From contig JAGWYS010000008.1 in assembly GCA_018969225.1 (NCBI GenBank), forward strand, positions 1 through 36,300: 36,300 bases of DNA, written 5' to 3'. Below are positions 16,109 to 23,773 of the stretch, piece by piece. Position 1 is the stretch's first letter, and each line of letters starts with the position of its first letter. The notes beneath the pieces were generated by a model that did not search any database, was not told the origin of the DNA, and was given only the letters and a program-made list of their open reading frames with translations. This stretch comes from Gemmatimonadota bacterium (GTDB lineage: Bacteria; Gemmatimonadota; Gemmatimonadetes; Gemmatimonadales; Gemmatimonadaceae). Position numbers and translations under genes: made by a program.

Positions 16109-16836
16109 GCGAGGACGCGCCGCTCGGACGTGTGGCCGACGACCCGCGCCCGCCCCGGTCGCGTCGGCTGGCCGTGGCCGGCGGGGTGGCGCTGGTGGCG
16201 CTCGTGGTCACGGCGGGGTGGTGGGGGCCTCGCCTGCTGGCGCCCCTCGCTTTTTTTCATGTGCGGTCCATCGAGTTGCGCGGCGTCGTCTATGCCCCGG
16301 TGCCGGAATTGCTGGCGCGGCTGGGCGTGGATTCGTTGCAGTCGGTGTGGCAGCCCCTGCCGCCGCTCGCGGCCCGCGTTCGGGTGCACCCGCTGGTGGC
16401 CGAGGTCGAGGTCCGGCGGCAACTCCCCGGGACGCTGGTCGTGACGGTGCAGGAACGAGTCCCCGTCGCGTGGGCGGGGGACTCCGGGGGGATCGCCCCC
16501 GTGGATGGCACGGGCCGCCGGCTGCCGCTCGACGGGCGCACCACGCCGCTCGATCTCCCGGTGGCCGTGGACGCCGACACCGCGCTGCTGCGGTTCCTCG
16601 ACGCCCTGCGCCGCGATGCGCCCGGGCTCTTCGCCCGCGTCACCGCCGTGGCGCGCCCGACCCCCCGCGAAATCCGCGTGTCGCTCGGAGCGCTGCGGGT
16701 GCGGGCGCTCCCCGAGGTGACCGTGGCGCGCTTCCAGGACATATTTCCCGTCGAGTCCGACCTCGCCCGGAGGCACGTGGCGGTGGAGGAGCTGGATCTT
16801 CGTTTTCGTGACCAGGTGATCGCCCGAACCCCATGA
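16105..16836 (+). CDS. ftsQ: cell division protein FtsQ
   Basis: FtsQ is a bitopic membrane protein that recruits FtsL/FtsB and regulates septal synthesis. The 243-aa product starts at ATG 16105 (ATGA overlap with murC). It has a charged cytoplasmic tail (residues 1-21), one transmembrane helix (about 22-41), and a POTRA-like domain starting at FFHVRSIELRG (about 50-60). It continues with RVHPLVAEVEVRRQLPGTLVVTVQERVPVAWA, split here as RVHPLVAEVEVRRQLPG and TLVVTVQERVPVAWA. That strand-helix-strand pattern matches FtsQ/DivIB. A beta domain of about 110 residues follows. Position directly before ftsA supports the call. Confidence 0.9.
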   Translation: MSEDAPLGRVADDPRPPRSRRLAVAGGVALVALVVTAGWWGPRLLAPLAFFHVRSIELRGVVYAPVPELLARLGVDSLQSVWQPLPPLAARVRVHPLVAEVEVRRQLPGTLVVTVQERVPVAWAGDSGGIAPVDGTGRRLPLDGRTTPLDLPVAVDADTALLRFLDALRRDAPGLFARVTAVARPTPREIRVSLGALRVRALPEVTVARFQDIFPVESDLARRHVAVEELDLRFRDQVIARTP

Positions 16837-18083
16837 CCGCAGAGCCCGTGGTTGCCGCCCTTGACGTCGGCACGGCCCACACCACCGCCCTTCTGGCGTC
16901 GGTGCATGACGGTGGCGGGCGCGCGCCGCGCTTGCGGATCCTGGGGGTGGCCGAGACCCGCACCGCCGGGCTGCGGCGGGGCGTCGTCGCGGACATCGAG
17001 GAGGCGACGCGGTCCATCCGGTCCGCGGTGGAGGAGGCCACCCGGCTGGCTGGGGTCGTCCCCGACGGGGTGTATGCGGGGATCGCCGGCGAGCATGTGC
17101 GGGCCAGCACGTCCTCGGGGGTGGTGGCCATCAGCGGCGACGAGATCTCGCGCGCCGACGTGGAACGGGTCAACGAGGTGGCGCGCGCCCTGGCCATTCC
17201 GCAGGAGCGCGAACTGCTGCACGCCATCGCGCAGGAGTACCGGGTGGACCGGACCGAGGGGATCCGCGACCCGGTGGGGATGATCGGGACGCGGTTGGAG
17301 GCGGAACTGTGTCTCGTGACGATCGGCAGCGCCCCCGCGATGCACCTGCGCAAGAGCATCGAGCGCGCGCAATTCCGGGTGCGCGAGCTGGTGCTGGAGC
17401 CGCTGGCCAGTGCGCAGGCCGTGCTGACCGAAGAGGAGCGGGAGGCGGGCGTGGCGCTCCTGGAGCTGGGAGCCGGGTCCACCGACCTCGTCGTGTTCCA
17501 CGAAGGGAAGATTCGCCACCTCGGGACCATTCCGGTTGGTGGGCACACGGTGACCAGCGACCTCGTGCAGGGACTGGGGATCACGCAGTCGGACGCGGAG
17601 CGCCTCAAGGAGGCGTACGGGTGCGCGTACGAGCCCCTCATCGATCCGGCGCAGGTCATCGCGATGCCGTCCACCGGCACGCAGGGGGAGCGCCACCTGT
17701 CCCGGGAGTTGATGACGCACATCATCCACCAGCGGATGGACGAACTGTTCGACACGGCGCGCCGGCAGGTGGAGGGCGCGGGGTTCGTGGGGCGGCTGAA
17801 CGCGGGGGTGGTCCTCACCGGGGGCGGGGCCTCCCTTGAGGGGGTGACCGAGCTGGCCGCTGACGTGTTTGGGGTGGGAGCTCGGGTGGGAATGCCCGGC
17901 CGGCACCTGGAGGGGTTGGTGGAGCAGGTGGCGTCCCCCCGATTTGCCACGGCCGTGGGCTTGGCGTTGCACGGGGCGCAGCGCGCGGCGCTGGGCGGCG
18001 GCGGCCCTCGTCGCGCGGCCTTGGGGGGCGGTGTGGACAAGTGGGCCGCCCGCGTGAAGGGCTGGTTGCAGGACTATTTCTGA
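16833..18083 (+). CDS. ftsA: cell division protein FtsA
   Basis: FtsA is an actin-like ATPase that tethers FtsZ to the membrane and links it to the divisome. The 416-aa protein starts at ATG 16833 (ATGA overlap with ftsQ). It shows the first phosphate loop [14 protein letters not shown], the SHS2 subdomain region with [10 protein letters not shown], the second phosphate loop [14 protein letters not shown], and the adenosine motif [12 protein letters not shown]. The C-terminal end, [14 protein letters not shown], is the expected amphipathic membrane-targeting helix, after a Gly/Ala/Arg-rich linker. It is separated from ftsZ by 124 nt that contain a promoter-like sequence. Confidence 0.96.
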   Translation: MTAEPVVAALDVGTAHTTALLASVHDGGGRAPRLRILGVAETRTAGLRRGVVADIEEATRSIRSAVEEATRLAGVVPDGVYAGIAGEHVRASTSSGVVAISGDEISRADVERVNEVARALAIPQERELLHAIAQEYRVDRTEGIRDPVGMIGTRLEAELCLVTIGSAPAMHLRKSIERAQFRVRELVLEPLASAQAVLTEEEREAGVALLELGAGSTDLVVFHEGKIRHLGTIPVGGHTVTSDLVQGLGITQSDAERLKEAYGCAYEPLIDPAQVIAMPSTGTQGERHLSRELMTHIIHQRMDELFDTARRQVEGAGFVGRLNAGVVLTGGGASLEGVTELAADVFGVGARVGMPGRHLEGLVEQVASPRFATAVGLALHGAQRAALGGGGPRRAALGGGVDKWAARVKGWLQDYF

Positions 18084-18098
18084 CTGTCGGGCCCCGGG

Positions 18099-18126
18099 TT
18101 GCGCGGGGCGGCGCGGTGTATATTCT
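18099..18126 (+). promoter_or_regulatory. possible internal promoter for ftsZ
   Basis: TTGCGC (18099-18104) and TATTCT (18121-18126) are spaced 16 nt apart. An overlapping TATATT (18119-18124) is closer to the -10 consensus but only 14 nt from the -35. The sequence stands out as AT-rich against its surroundings. It would give ftsZ its own transcript with a leader of about 75 nt that is strongly C-rich. Extra ftsZ promoters are common in other bacteria. Confidence 0.45.
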
Positions 18127-18207
18127 AGGCGTAGTGGCCGCCGTCAGCGCCCTGCGACGGTACCCCCCTCCCCCTGCGCCCCCCCGCCGCGTATGGAGCT
18201 CCCCCGG

Positions 18208-19470
18208 ATGACGTTCGCGTTCGAAGAAAGCGGGTCCCAGACTGCTCGCATGAAGGTTGTCGGCGTGGGCGGCGGCGGTGGCAATGCGGTCAACCGCATG
18301 ATCGACGAGCACCTCGAGGGGGTCGAGTTCATTTCGATGAACACCGACGCCCAGGCGCTGCTCAATTCGAAGGCGGACGTCAAGATCCAGATCGGCAAGA
18401 ACCTCACCCGCGGGCTGGGTGCCGGGGCGCGCCCGGACGTCGGGCGGCAGGCCATCGAGGAGAACCGCGAGGACGCGCGGCGCGCGCTGGCCAATGCCGA
18501 CCTGGTGTTCGTCACCTGCGGCATGGGCGGAGGCACCGGGACCGGGGCGGCCCCCGTGGTGTGCCAGCTCGCGCGGGAGGCCGGCGCGCTGACGGTGGGG
18601 ATCGTCACGCGCCCCTTCCTCTTCGAGGGGCGTCGCCGGCTGAAGTTCGCCGAGGAGGGGATCGCCGAGATGCGCAAGCATGTGGACACGATGATCGTCG
18701 TGCCGAACGAGCGGCTGCTGGCGGTCGTTGGCAAGGGGATCCCGTTCCACGACGCGCTCAAGAAGGCCGACGAGGTCCTGTTGCACGCCACCCAGGGGAT
18801 CTCGCTGCTGATCAGCGAGACCGGGATGGTGAACGTGGACTTCGCCGACGTGCGCACGATCATGCAGAACGGCGGGTCGGCGCTGATGGGCACCGGGGTC
18901 GGCCGCGGCGAAAACCGTGCGGTGGAGGCGGCGCAGCAGGCGATCGCATCGCCGCTGCTCGACAATGTGTCCATTGGCGGGGCCAGCGGCGTGCTCATCA
19001 ACATCACCGGCGGGGAGGACGTGACGCTGGGCGAGGTCACGCTCATCACCGAAATGGTGCATGCCGCCGCCGGGGATGACGCGGAGATCATCTTCGGCGC
19101 GGTCACCGAGCCGGCGATGTCCAACGAAGTGCGGGTCACCGTGATCGCGACGGGCTTCGACCGGGTGCCGGCCGTCGGCTCGGCTGGCCCCGGGGTATCG
19201 GTGCCGGTGGTGGGCGGTGCGGGGGCAGGGCAGGGCGGAGCGGGCGCGGCCACGGGCGGGACGGGGGCGGTCCCCGCCGGCGCCACGGCACGCGGCAACC
19301 CGCAGGTGTTGCCGTTCCCGGTGGGCAACCGGTCGGCCGCGCGTCCCGTGCAGCCGCCGCGCCCCACCGGCGACGCGGTGCCGCGTCCGCCGCGGGCCCC
19401 CGCCACCTCGGTCAACCAGGAGGTGGAGGACATGGAGATCCCCACCTTCATTCGCCGGCAGATGGATTGA
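18208..19470 (+). CDS. ftsZ: cell division GTPase FtsZ
   Basis: FtsZ polymerises into the Z-ring that organises septation. I prefer ATG at 18208 because GGAG lies at 18195-18198 with 9-nt spacing; ATG 18193 would extend it by five residues and has no ribosome site. The 420-aa product has [14 protein letters not shown] (residues 16-29), the GTP signature GGGTGTG (107-113), and the T7 synergy loop NVDFADV with Asp211 and Asp214. A Gly/Ala/Pro-rich linker (about 330-405) leads to the C-terminal peptide [11 protein letters not shown] that binds FtsA. The stop codon overlaps the start of an M23 peptidase gene. Confidence 0.97.
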   Translation: MTFAFEESGSQTARMKVVGVGGGGGNAVNRMIDEHLEGVEFISMNTDAQALLNSKADVKIQIGKNLTRGLGAGARPDVGRQAIEENREDARRALANADLVFVTCGMGGGTGTGAAPVVCQLAREAGALTVGIVTRPFLFEGRRRLKFAEEGIAEMRKHVDTMIVVPNERLLAVVGKGIPFHDALKKADEVLLHATQGISLLISETGMVNVDFADVRTIMQNGGSALMGTGVGRGENRAVEAAQQAIASPLLDNVSIGGASGVLINITGGEDVTLGEVTLITEMVHAAAGDDAEIIFGAVTEPAMSNEVRVTVIATGFDRVPAVGSAGPGVSVPVVGGAGAGQGGAGAATGGTGAVPAGATARGNPQVLPFPVGNRSAARPVQPPRPTGDAVPRPPRAPATSVNQEVEDMEIPTFIRRQMD

Positions 19471-20753
19471 CCCCCGCCGCCCGCACCCTCGCCGTGGCGC
19501 TCGGCGCCCTCGTGCTCGGGGGCGTGGTGCTGTCGCGCAGTCGTCCGATGCCGCAGCGGGTCCCCGGGGCGCTGCTCGACGCTGCGGCGCGCGATTCCGC
19601 GCGCGCCCGGTGGCACACGCGTGTGGACACGGTGCGACGCGGCGAGCAACTGGCGGTGGTCCTCGAACGTGCCGGCATCCCCGGGCCCGACGCGGCCGCG
19701 GCGCTGGCCGCGACCCGGGTGCTGGACGCCCGCCGCGTCCGCGCCGGTACGGCCGTGACAACCCGGGTGCACGCCGATTCAGGGCCTGCCGAAATCGTGT
19801 TTCAACTGGCCATCGACCGGTTGGTGCGCCTCTCGCGCCGCTCCGGGACGGCGTGGGACGAGCGCGAAGAGCGGCTCCCCTGGCAGACCGACACGGTGGT
19901 GGTCGGCGCCATCGTGTCGTCCACGCTCACGGCCGCCCTCGAGCGCGGCGCCGAGGCCTTTCCCGAGCAGGTCCGCGCCGAGGTGGCGTATGCCCTCGCC
20001 GACATCCTCGAATACCGCGTGGACCTGAGCCGCGACCTGCGGCAGGGGGACTCGGTCCGCATGCTGATCGAGCGGCAACGCGCTCCCAACGGCTTGGTAC
20101 GCCCAGGCAACATCCTCGCCGCTCGGGTGACGGTGGATGGCCGCCCGGTGGAAACGGTGCGCTTCATGCAACGCGACCGTCCCGCCTACTTCGACGGCGA
20201 GGGCAAGGCCATGCGCGCCGCCTTCCTGCGGGCTCCCTTGGCCTTCCGCCGCATCTCCAGCGTCTTCGGGATGCGTCGGCACCCCATCCTCGGCATCCTG
20301 CGCGCCCACCAGGGCACCGACTACGCCGCCGCCGCCGGCACCCCGGTGCGCGCCTTGGGTGATGGACGCGTGATCTTCGCCGGCTGGAAGGGGGGCTACG
20401 GGCGGGTCGTCGAGATTCGCCACCGCAACGGCTTCGTCACCCGGTATGGCCACCTCAACGGCTTTGCCAAGGGGATTCGCGCCGGGGCGTCGGTGGGCAT
20501 CGCCAACACCATCGGCTTCGTGGGGGCCACCGGGCTGGCCACCGCCCCGCACCTGCACTTCGAGGTGCTCGTGGGCGGTCGGCACCGCGACCCGCGTCAG
20601 GTGCTCCGCAACATGGCGGGCGAACCGCTGGCCGCTGCCCATCGTCCGGCCTTCCTGTCGCTGAAGAGCCGAGTCTTCGCGCTCCTGGACGCGTCGGCTG
20701 GCGCGCGGTCGGTCGGCAGCCGCGAGCTGCTCCCGGCGCCGCGCGGCGACTGA
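19467..20753 (+). CDS. M23 (LytM-type) metallopeptidase, membrane-anchored
   Basis: This 428-aa protein probably cleaves peptidoglycan crossbridges or stem peptides in the periplasm. TTG at 19467 overlaps the ftsZ stop (TTGA). A GTG about 27 nt later is an alternative, but both leave an N-terminal hydrophobic helix (about residues 8-24). A region at about 45-110 ([17 protein letters not shown]) resembles LysM/OapA-like modules. The C-terminal LytM domain retains the M23 zinc and catalytic pattern: RRHPILG, His281 and Asp285 in HQGTD, RYGHL, and His362/His364 in HLHFE. It should therefore be active, unlike EnvC-type activators. Coupling to ftsZ suggests a role in septal splitting; that is inference. 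Confidence 0.9.
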   Translation: MTPAARTLAVALGALVLGGVVLSRSRPMPQRVPGALLDAAARDSARARWHTRVDTVRRGEQLAVVLERAGIPGPDAAAALAATRVLDARRVRAGTAVTTRVHADSGPAEIVFQLAIDRLVRLSRRSGTAWDEREERLPWQTDTVVVGAIVSSTLTAALERGAEAFPEQVRAEVAYALADILEYRVDLSRDLRQGDSVRMLIERQRAPNGLVRPGNILAARVTVDGRPVETVRFMQRDRPAYFDGEGKAMRAAFLRAPLAFRRISSVFGMRRHPILGILRAHQGTDYAAAAGTPVRALGDGRVIFAGWKGGYGRVVEIRHRNGFVTRYGHLNGFAKGIRAGASVGIANTIGFVGATGLATAPHLHFEVLVGGRHRDPRQVLRNMAGEPLAAAHRPAFLSLKSRVFALLDASAGARSVGSRELLPAPRGD

Positions 20754-20792
20754 GCCTCGCTGCGCGCCGTGAGCGCCCCGTTGGACCCGGTG

Positions 20793-20810
20793 GCACCCAC
20801 CGGCGGGTGC
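20793..20810 (+). other. small GC hairpin between the M23 gene and the next gene
   Basis: GCACCC (20793-20798) and GGGTGC (20805-20810) can pair around a 6-nt loop. It lies 40 nt after the M23 stop codon and 30 nt before the next start. There is no T-run after it, so termination is doubtful. The rest of the 86-nt gap shows nothing I can name. Confidence 0.25.
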
Positions 20811-20839
20811 GTGCGTCCCGGATGCCGTAAGCCGCGCGC

Positions 20840-22795
20840 ATGATCCTCTGGTTGCTGGCGCTGGCGCTGGGGGCGGTGGCCGCCGTGCTTGCCTACCCGC
20901 GGTCCCAGTGGACGGGTGCCGGACGGGCCAGACGGGCCGTCGCTGCGCTGGCGGTCATGCGAGGGGCCGCCGTCACCATGGTGGCCGCCCTGCTGCTTGG
21001 TGCGCCGCGAGCGCCGGCGCGGCCGCTGCCTCCCCTGCTCGCCGTGGACGTGTCGGCCTCGTGGCGTCGCGCCGCCGCCGACCCTGCCGGTCTCCCTGGC
21101 CGGGTGCAGTGGGTGGTGGACAGTGTGTCACAGGCCGCCGTCACGGCGGGCGGCGCGGGCACCGCGGCACCCGAGGTGTGGTGGGTGGGCGATTCGCTCC
21201 GCCCGGCGGGCTCCTCCGCGCCGCGCCTGGCCCTCGACGACCAGGCCACCCGCGTGCGTCCTGCCGTGGACCTGGCCAACGCCACGGGGCGCGCCCTTTG
21301 GCTGGTGTCCGATGGCGTGCTCGACGACGCCGAGGCCCTGGGGGACGCCCCGCCCGGGTCCCGGTGGGTCGTCCCCACAGCTGATCCGCGAGCGGACTTG
21401 GCCGTAGCCGCGTTGGATGTCCCGTCCGAAGCACGGGCTGGGGATACCCTCGCTGTCCAGGCGGAACTCGTGGCAGGAGGGCGCGGCGCGCCAGGCGGCC
21501 TGCTGGAATGGCGGCTTGACGGGGTTCCGGTGGCGTCGTCCCCGGTCAATGCATCCGCCCCATGGGGGGCGGTGCGCGTGGGCGCGCGCCTGCCCACGCC
21601 GAGAGGGGGGCGGATTGCCGTCGTGACAGCCACCCTGGCCGTGGCGGGCGACCTGGAACCGCACAACGACACCCTCCGCAGTGCCGTCACCTTGGCCGAT
21701 CGCCCGGCCGCCGTGTTGGTTTCGTCGGCGCCCGACCTCGACGTGCGCGAGGTGCTGCGCATCCTGCGCGGGGCGCTCCGCGTCCCCGCAGAGGCCTACC
21801 TGCGCGTGGCGCCGGGACAGTGGCGGGTGGAAGGGAGCTTGGCGCCGATCGACGAGGACGTCGTGCGCCAGCGCGCGCGGGAGGCCGCCGTGCTGGTGAT
21901 CCACGGAGACTCCCTCTGGCGCGACGGCGCAGGGCCGGCGCGTGGCGCGGCGGCCCGCGCCATCTGGACACCGGCCCCCCCGCCCTCCGGGCGCGCGGGG
22001 CAGGGGACGCCCGCTGGCGAGTGGTACGTCGCCCCTCCCGACGCTCCCCTGCGGGGGGGCGCGGAGGTCCCGTCGCTGCTGGCCGCGCTGGCGGCGCTTC
22101 CGGTGGATTCCCTCGCGCCCATCGCCTTGCCGAGCGGGTCGGACTCGGCGGCGCTGGGTGGCGCAACCCCGGGCCCTCTGTTGGCGGCCCGCTTGGGCAA
22201 GCGTGGGCCGGCGCGCCCGGTGGTCGTGGCCTCCCAGCGGGGAGGGCGACGCGAGGTGCGGATTCAGGGGTCCGGCTATGCCGGGTGGGCCCTGCGGGGG
22301 GGGCGCAGCGCTGAGGCCTTCGCGGCCCTGTGGGGCAGTGTGTTCGACTGGCTGGCTGCCGGGCGCGCGGATCAGCGGCTGGCGGTGCCGGCGCGCGGGG
22401 CCTTTCGGGCTGGCGAACCGATTCTGTGGCGGCGCGGTGGCGCCGACTCCGTGGTCACGGTCCGGATCAGCCCCGCTCGCGGATCGGTGCCCGTCGTTGG
22501 CGCACGCGCCGATTCCGTCATCCTTCGCTTCGGGGCCGACGGGCGCGAGGCCTGGTCCCCGGCGCTGCCGCCGGGGGACTGGGCGGTGGACGCGCCGGGC
22601 GGACGGGCGGTGCTGGTCGTCAACGCGTCGCCGGAGTGGGTGCCGCGTCCGCCGGCGTCCCCTGCCACGCCTCCGGCTGGTGCTCTCTCGCCTTCCGCTC
22701 CCCCGCGTCTGGTGGAGGCCGGCTGGCCCTTCGTGCTTGCCCTGCTGCTGCTGTCGGCGGAGTGGATCGGCCGCCGCTACGCCGGGTATCGCTGA
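20840..22795 (+). CDS. large membrane protein with BatA/VWA-like layout, function unknown
   Basis: The 651-aa product has two N-terminal transmembrane helices (about residues 1-18 and 33-55), a large extracytoplasmic part, and a C-terminal helix (about 626-643) followed by the short basic tail IGRRYAGYR. DVSAS at residues 70-74 resembles the DxSxS start of a von Willebrand A metal site. The second half of a VWA fold is not obvious, so the domain may be degenerate or of a related fold. Further on are beta-rich segments (for example PRGGRIAVVTATLAVAGDL), as in CARDB or BatA-type proteins. The architecture recalls N-terminal double-transmembrane proteins of aerotolerance operons; this is a loose comparison. 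It sits between the M23 peptidase and ftsY. No function is assigned. Confidence 0.75.
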   Translation: MILWLLALALGAVAAVLAYPRSQWTGAGRARRAVAALAVMRGAAVTMVAALLLGAPRAPARPLPPLLAVDVSASWRRAAADPAGLPGRVQWVVDSVSQAAVTAGGAGTAAPEVWWVGDSLRPAGSSAPRLALDDQATRVRPAVDLANATGRALWLVSDGVLDDAEALGDAPPGSRWVVPTADPRADLAVAALDVPSEARAGDTLAVQAELVAGGRGAPGGLLEWRLDGVPVASSPVNASAPWGAVRVGARLPTPRGGRIAVVTATLAVAGDLEPHNDTLRSAVTLADRPAAVLVSSAPDLDVREVLRILRGALRVPAEAYLRVAPGQWRVEGSLAPIDEDVVRQRAREAAVLVIHGDSLWRDGAGPARGAAARAIWTPAPPPSGRAGQGTPAGEWYVAPPDAPLRGGAEVPSLLAALAALPVDSLAPIALPSGSDSAALGGATPGPLLAARLGKRGPARPVVVASQRGGRREVRIQGSGYAGWALRGGRSAEAFAALWGSVFDWLAAGRADQRLAVPARGAFRAGEPILWRRGGADSVVTVRISPARGSVPVVGARADSVILRFGADGREAWSPALPPGDWAVDAPGGRAVLVVNASPEWVPRPPASPATPPAGALSPSAPPRLVEAGWPFVLALLLLSAEWIGRRYAGYR

Positions 22796-22807
22796 CCATC
22801 GTCCCCG

Positions 22808-22826
22808 TCGGGGGCGTCCCCCCCGA
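22808..22826 (+). other. hairpin upstream of ftsY
   Basis: TCGGGGG (22808-22814) pairs with CCCCCGA (22820-22826) around a 5-nt loop, 12 nt after the preceding stop codon. No T-run follows. It could weaken readthrough or shape the ftsY leader; neither can be judged from sequence. Confidence 0.3.
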
Positions 22827-22843
22827 TCGCCCAGCCTTCATTC

Positions 22844-23773
22844 ATGGCCCGACTGTTTCGACGCAAGGAAGACGTGCCGCGTCGCTCCCTGTGGGAGCGC
22901 GTCAAGGATCTCGTGCGCACCGATGTCCGGGTGCTCTTCACGGGGGTGGATCAGGGGTCGCTTGAGGCGCTGGAGTCGCTCCTGATCGAGGCCGACTTCG
23001 GGGTGCCCACGGCGTTGGCGCTGGTGGCGGAGGTGGAGCGCCGGGCCAAGCGCGGCGAGGTGCGCACCGAGGCGGAATTCCGGGCGGCGCTGGCGGAGGG
23101 GATTGAGGCGGCGCTGGTCAGGGGCAATGCGGCGCCGGCACTCCGCCTGGCCCCGAGCGCTCCCACCGTGCTGCTGGTGATCGGCGTCAACGGCGCCGGG
23201 AAGACCACGTTCATTGGCAAGCTGGCCGCTCGCCTGCGCACGGAGGGGAAGCGGGTGCTGGTGGGGGCGGCCGACACCTTCCGGGCCGGGGCCATCGACC
23301 AACTCCGCGTGTGGGCCGAGCGGAGCGGGGCCGAGTTCGTGGGTGGGGCGGCGGGGGGGGATCCGGCGGCGGTCGCCTTCGACGCGGTGGATGCGGGCAT
23401 CACGCGCGGTGCGGACGTCGTGATCGTGGATACCGCCGGCCGACTGCACACCAGCGACGACCTCATGACCGAGTTGCGCAAGGTGCATCGCGTCGTTGGC
23501 AAGCGGCTCCCCGGGGCGCCGCACGAGGTCCTGCTGGTGCTGGACGGCACCATCGGCCAGAATGCTCTGGCGCAGGCACGCACCTTCGCGGCCGCGGTCC
23601 CCGTCACGGGCGTGGTGGTCACCAAGCTGGACGGCACCGCCAAGGGGGGGATCGTGGTCGCGGTGCACGAGGCGCTGGACGTGCCGGTCAAGTTCGTCGG
23701 CGTTGGGGAACAGGTGGGGGATCTCGAGCCGTTCGACGCCGCCCTCTACGCGCGGGAGCTGGTGGAGGCGTGA
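22844..23773 (+). CDS. ftsY: signal recognition particle receptor FtsY
   Basis: FtsY is the SRP receptor GTPase that, with Ffh and 4.5S RNA, delivers ribosomes to the Sec translocon. The 309-aa protein has a short basic N-terminus (MARLFRRKEDVPRR), then the NG domain. It carries the helical N bundle with LLIEADFGVPTAL, G1 GVNGAGKTT (residues 114-122), DTFRAGAIDQL, G3 DTAGR (196-200), and TKLDGTAKGG as G4. It lacks the long acidic A domain of E. coli FtsY, as do many bacterial homologues. The leader has no Shine-Dalgarno. Its stop overlaps the recG GTG start. Confidence 0.97.
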   Translation: MARLFRRKEDVPRRSLWERVKDLVRTDVRVLFTGVDQGSLEALESLLIEADFGVPTALALVAEVERRAKRGEVRTEAEFRAALAEGIEAALVRGNAAPALRLAPSAPTVLLVIGVNGAGKTTFIGKLAARLRTEGKRVLVGAADTFRAGAIDQLRVWAERSGAEFVGGAAGGDPAAVAFDAVDAGITRGADVVIVDTAGRLHTSDDLMTELRKVHRVVGKRLPGAPHEVLLVLDGTIGQNALAQARTFAAAVPVTGVVVTKLDGTAKGGIVVAVHEALDVPVKFVGVGEQVGDLEPFDAALYARELVEA

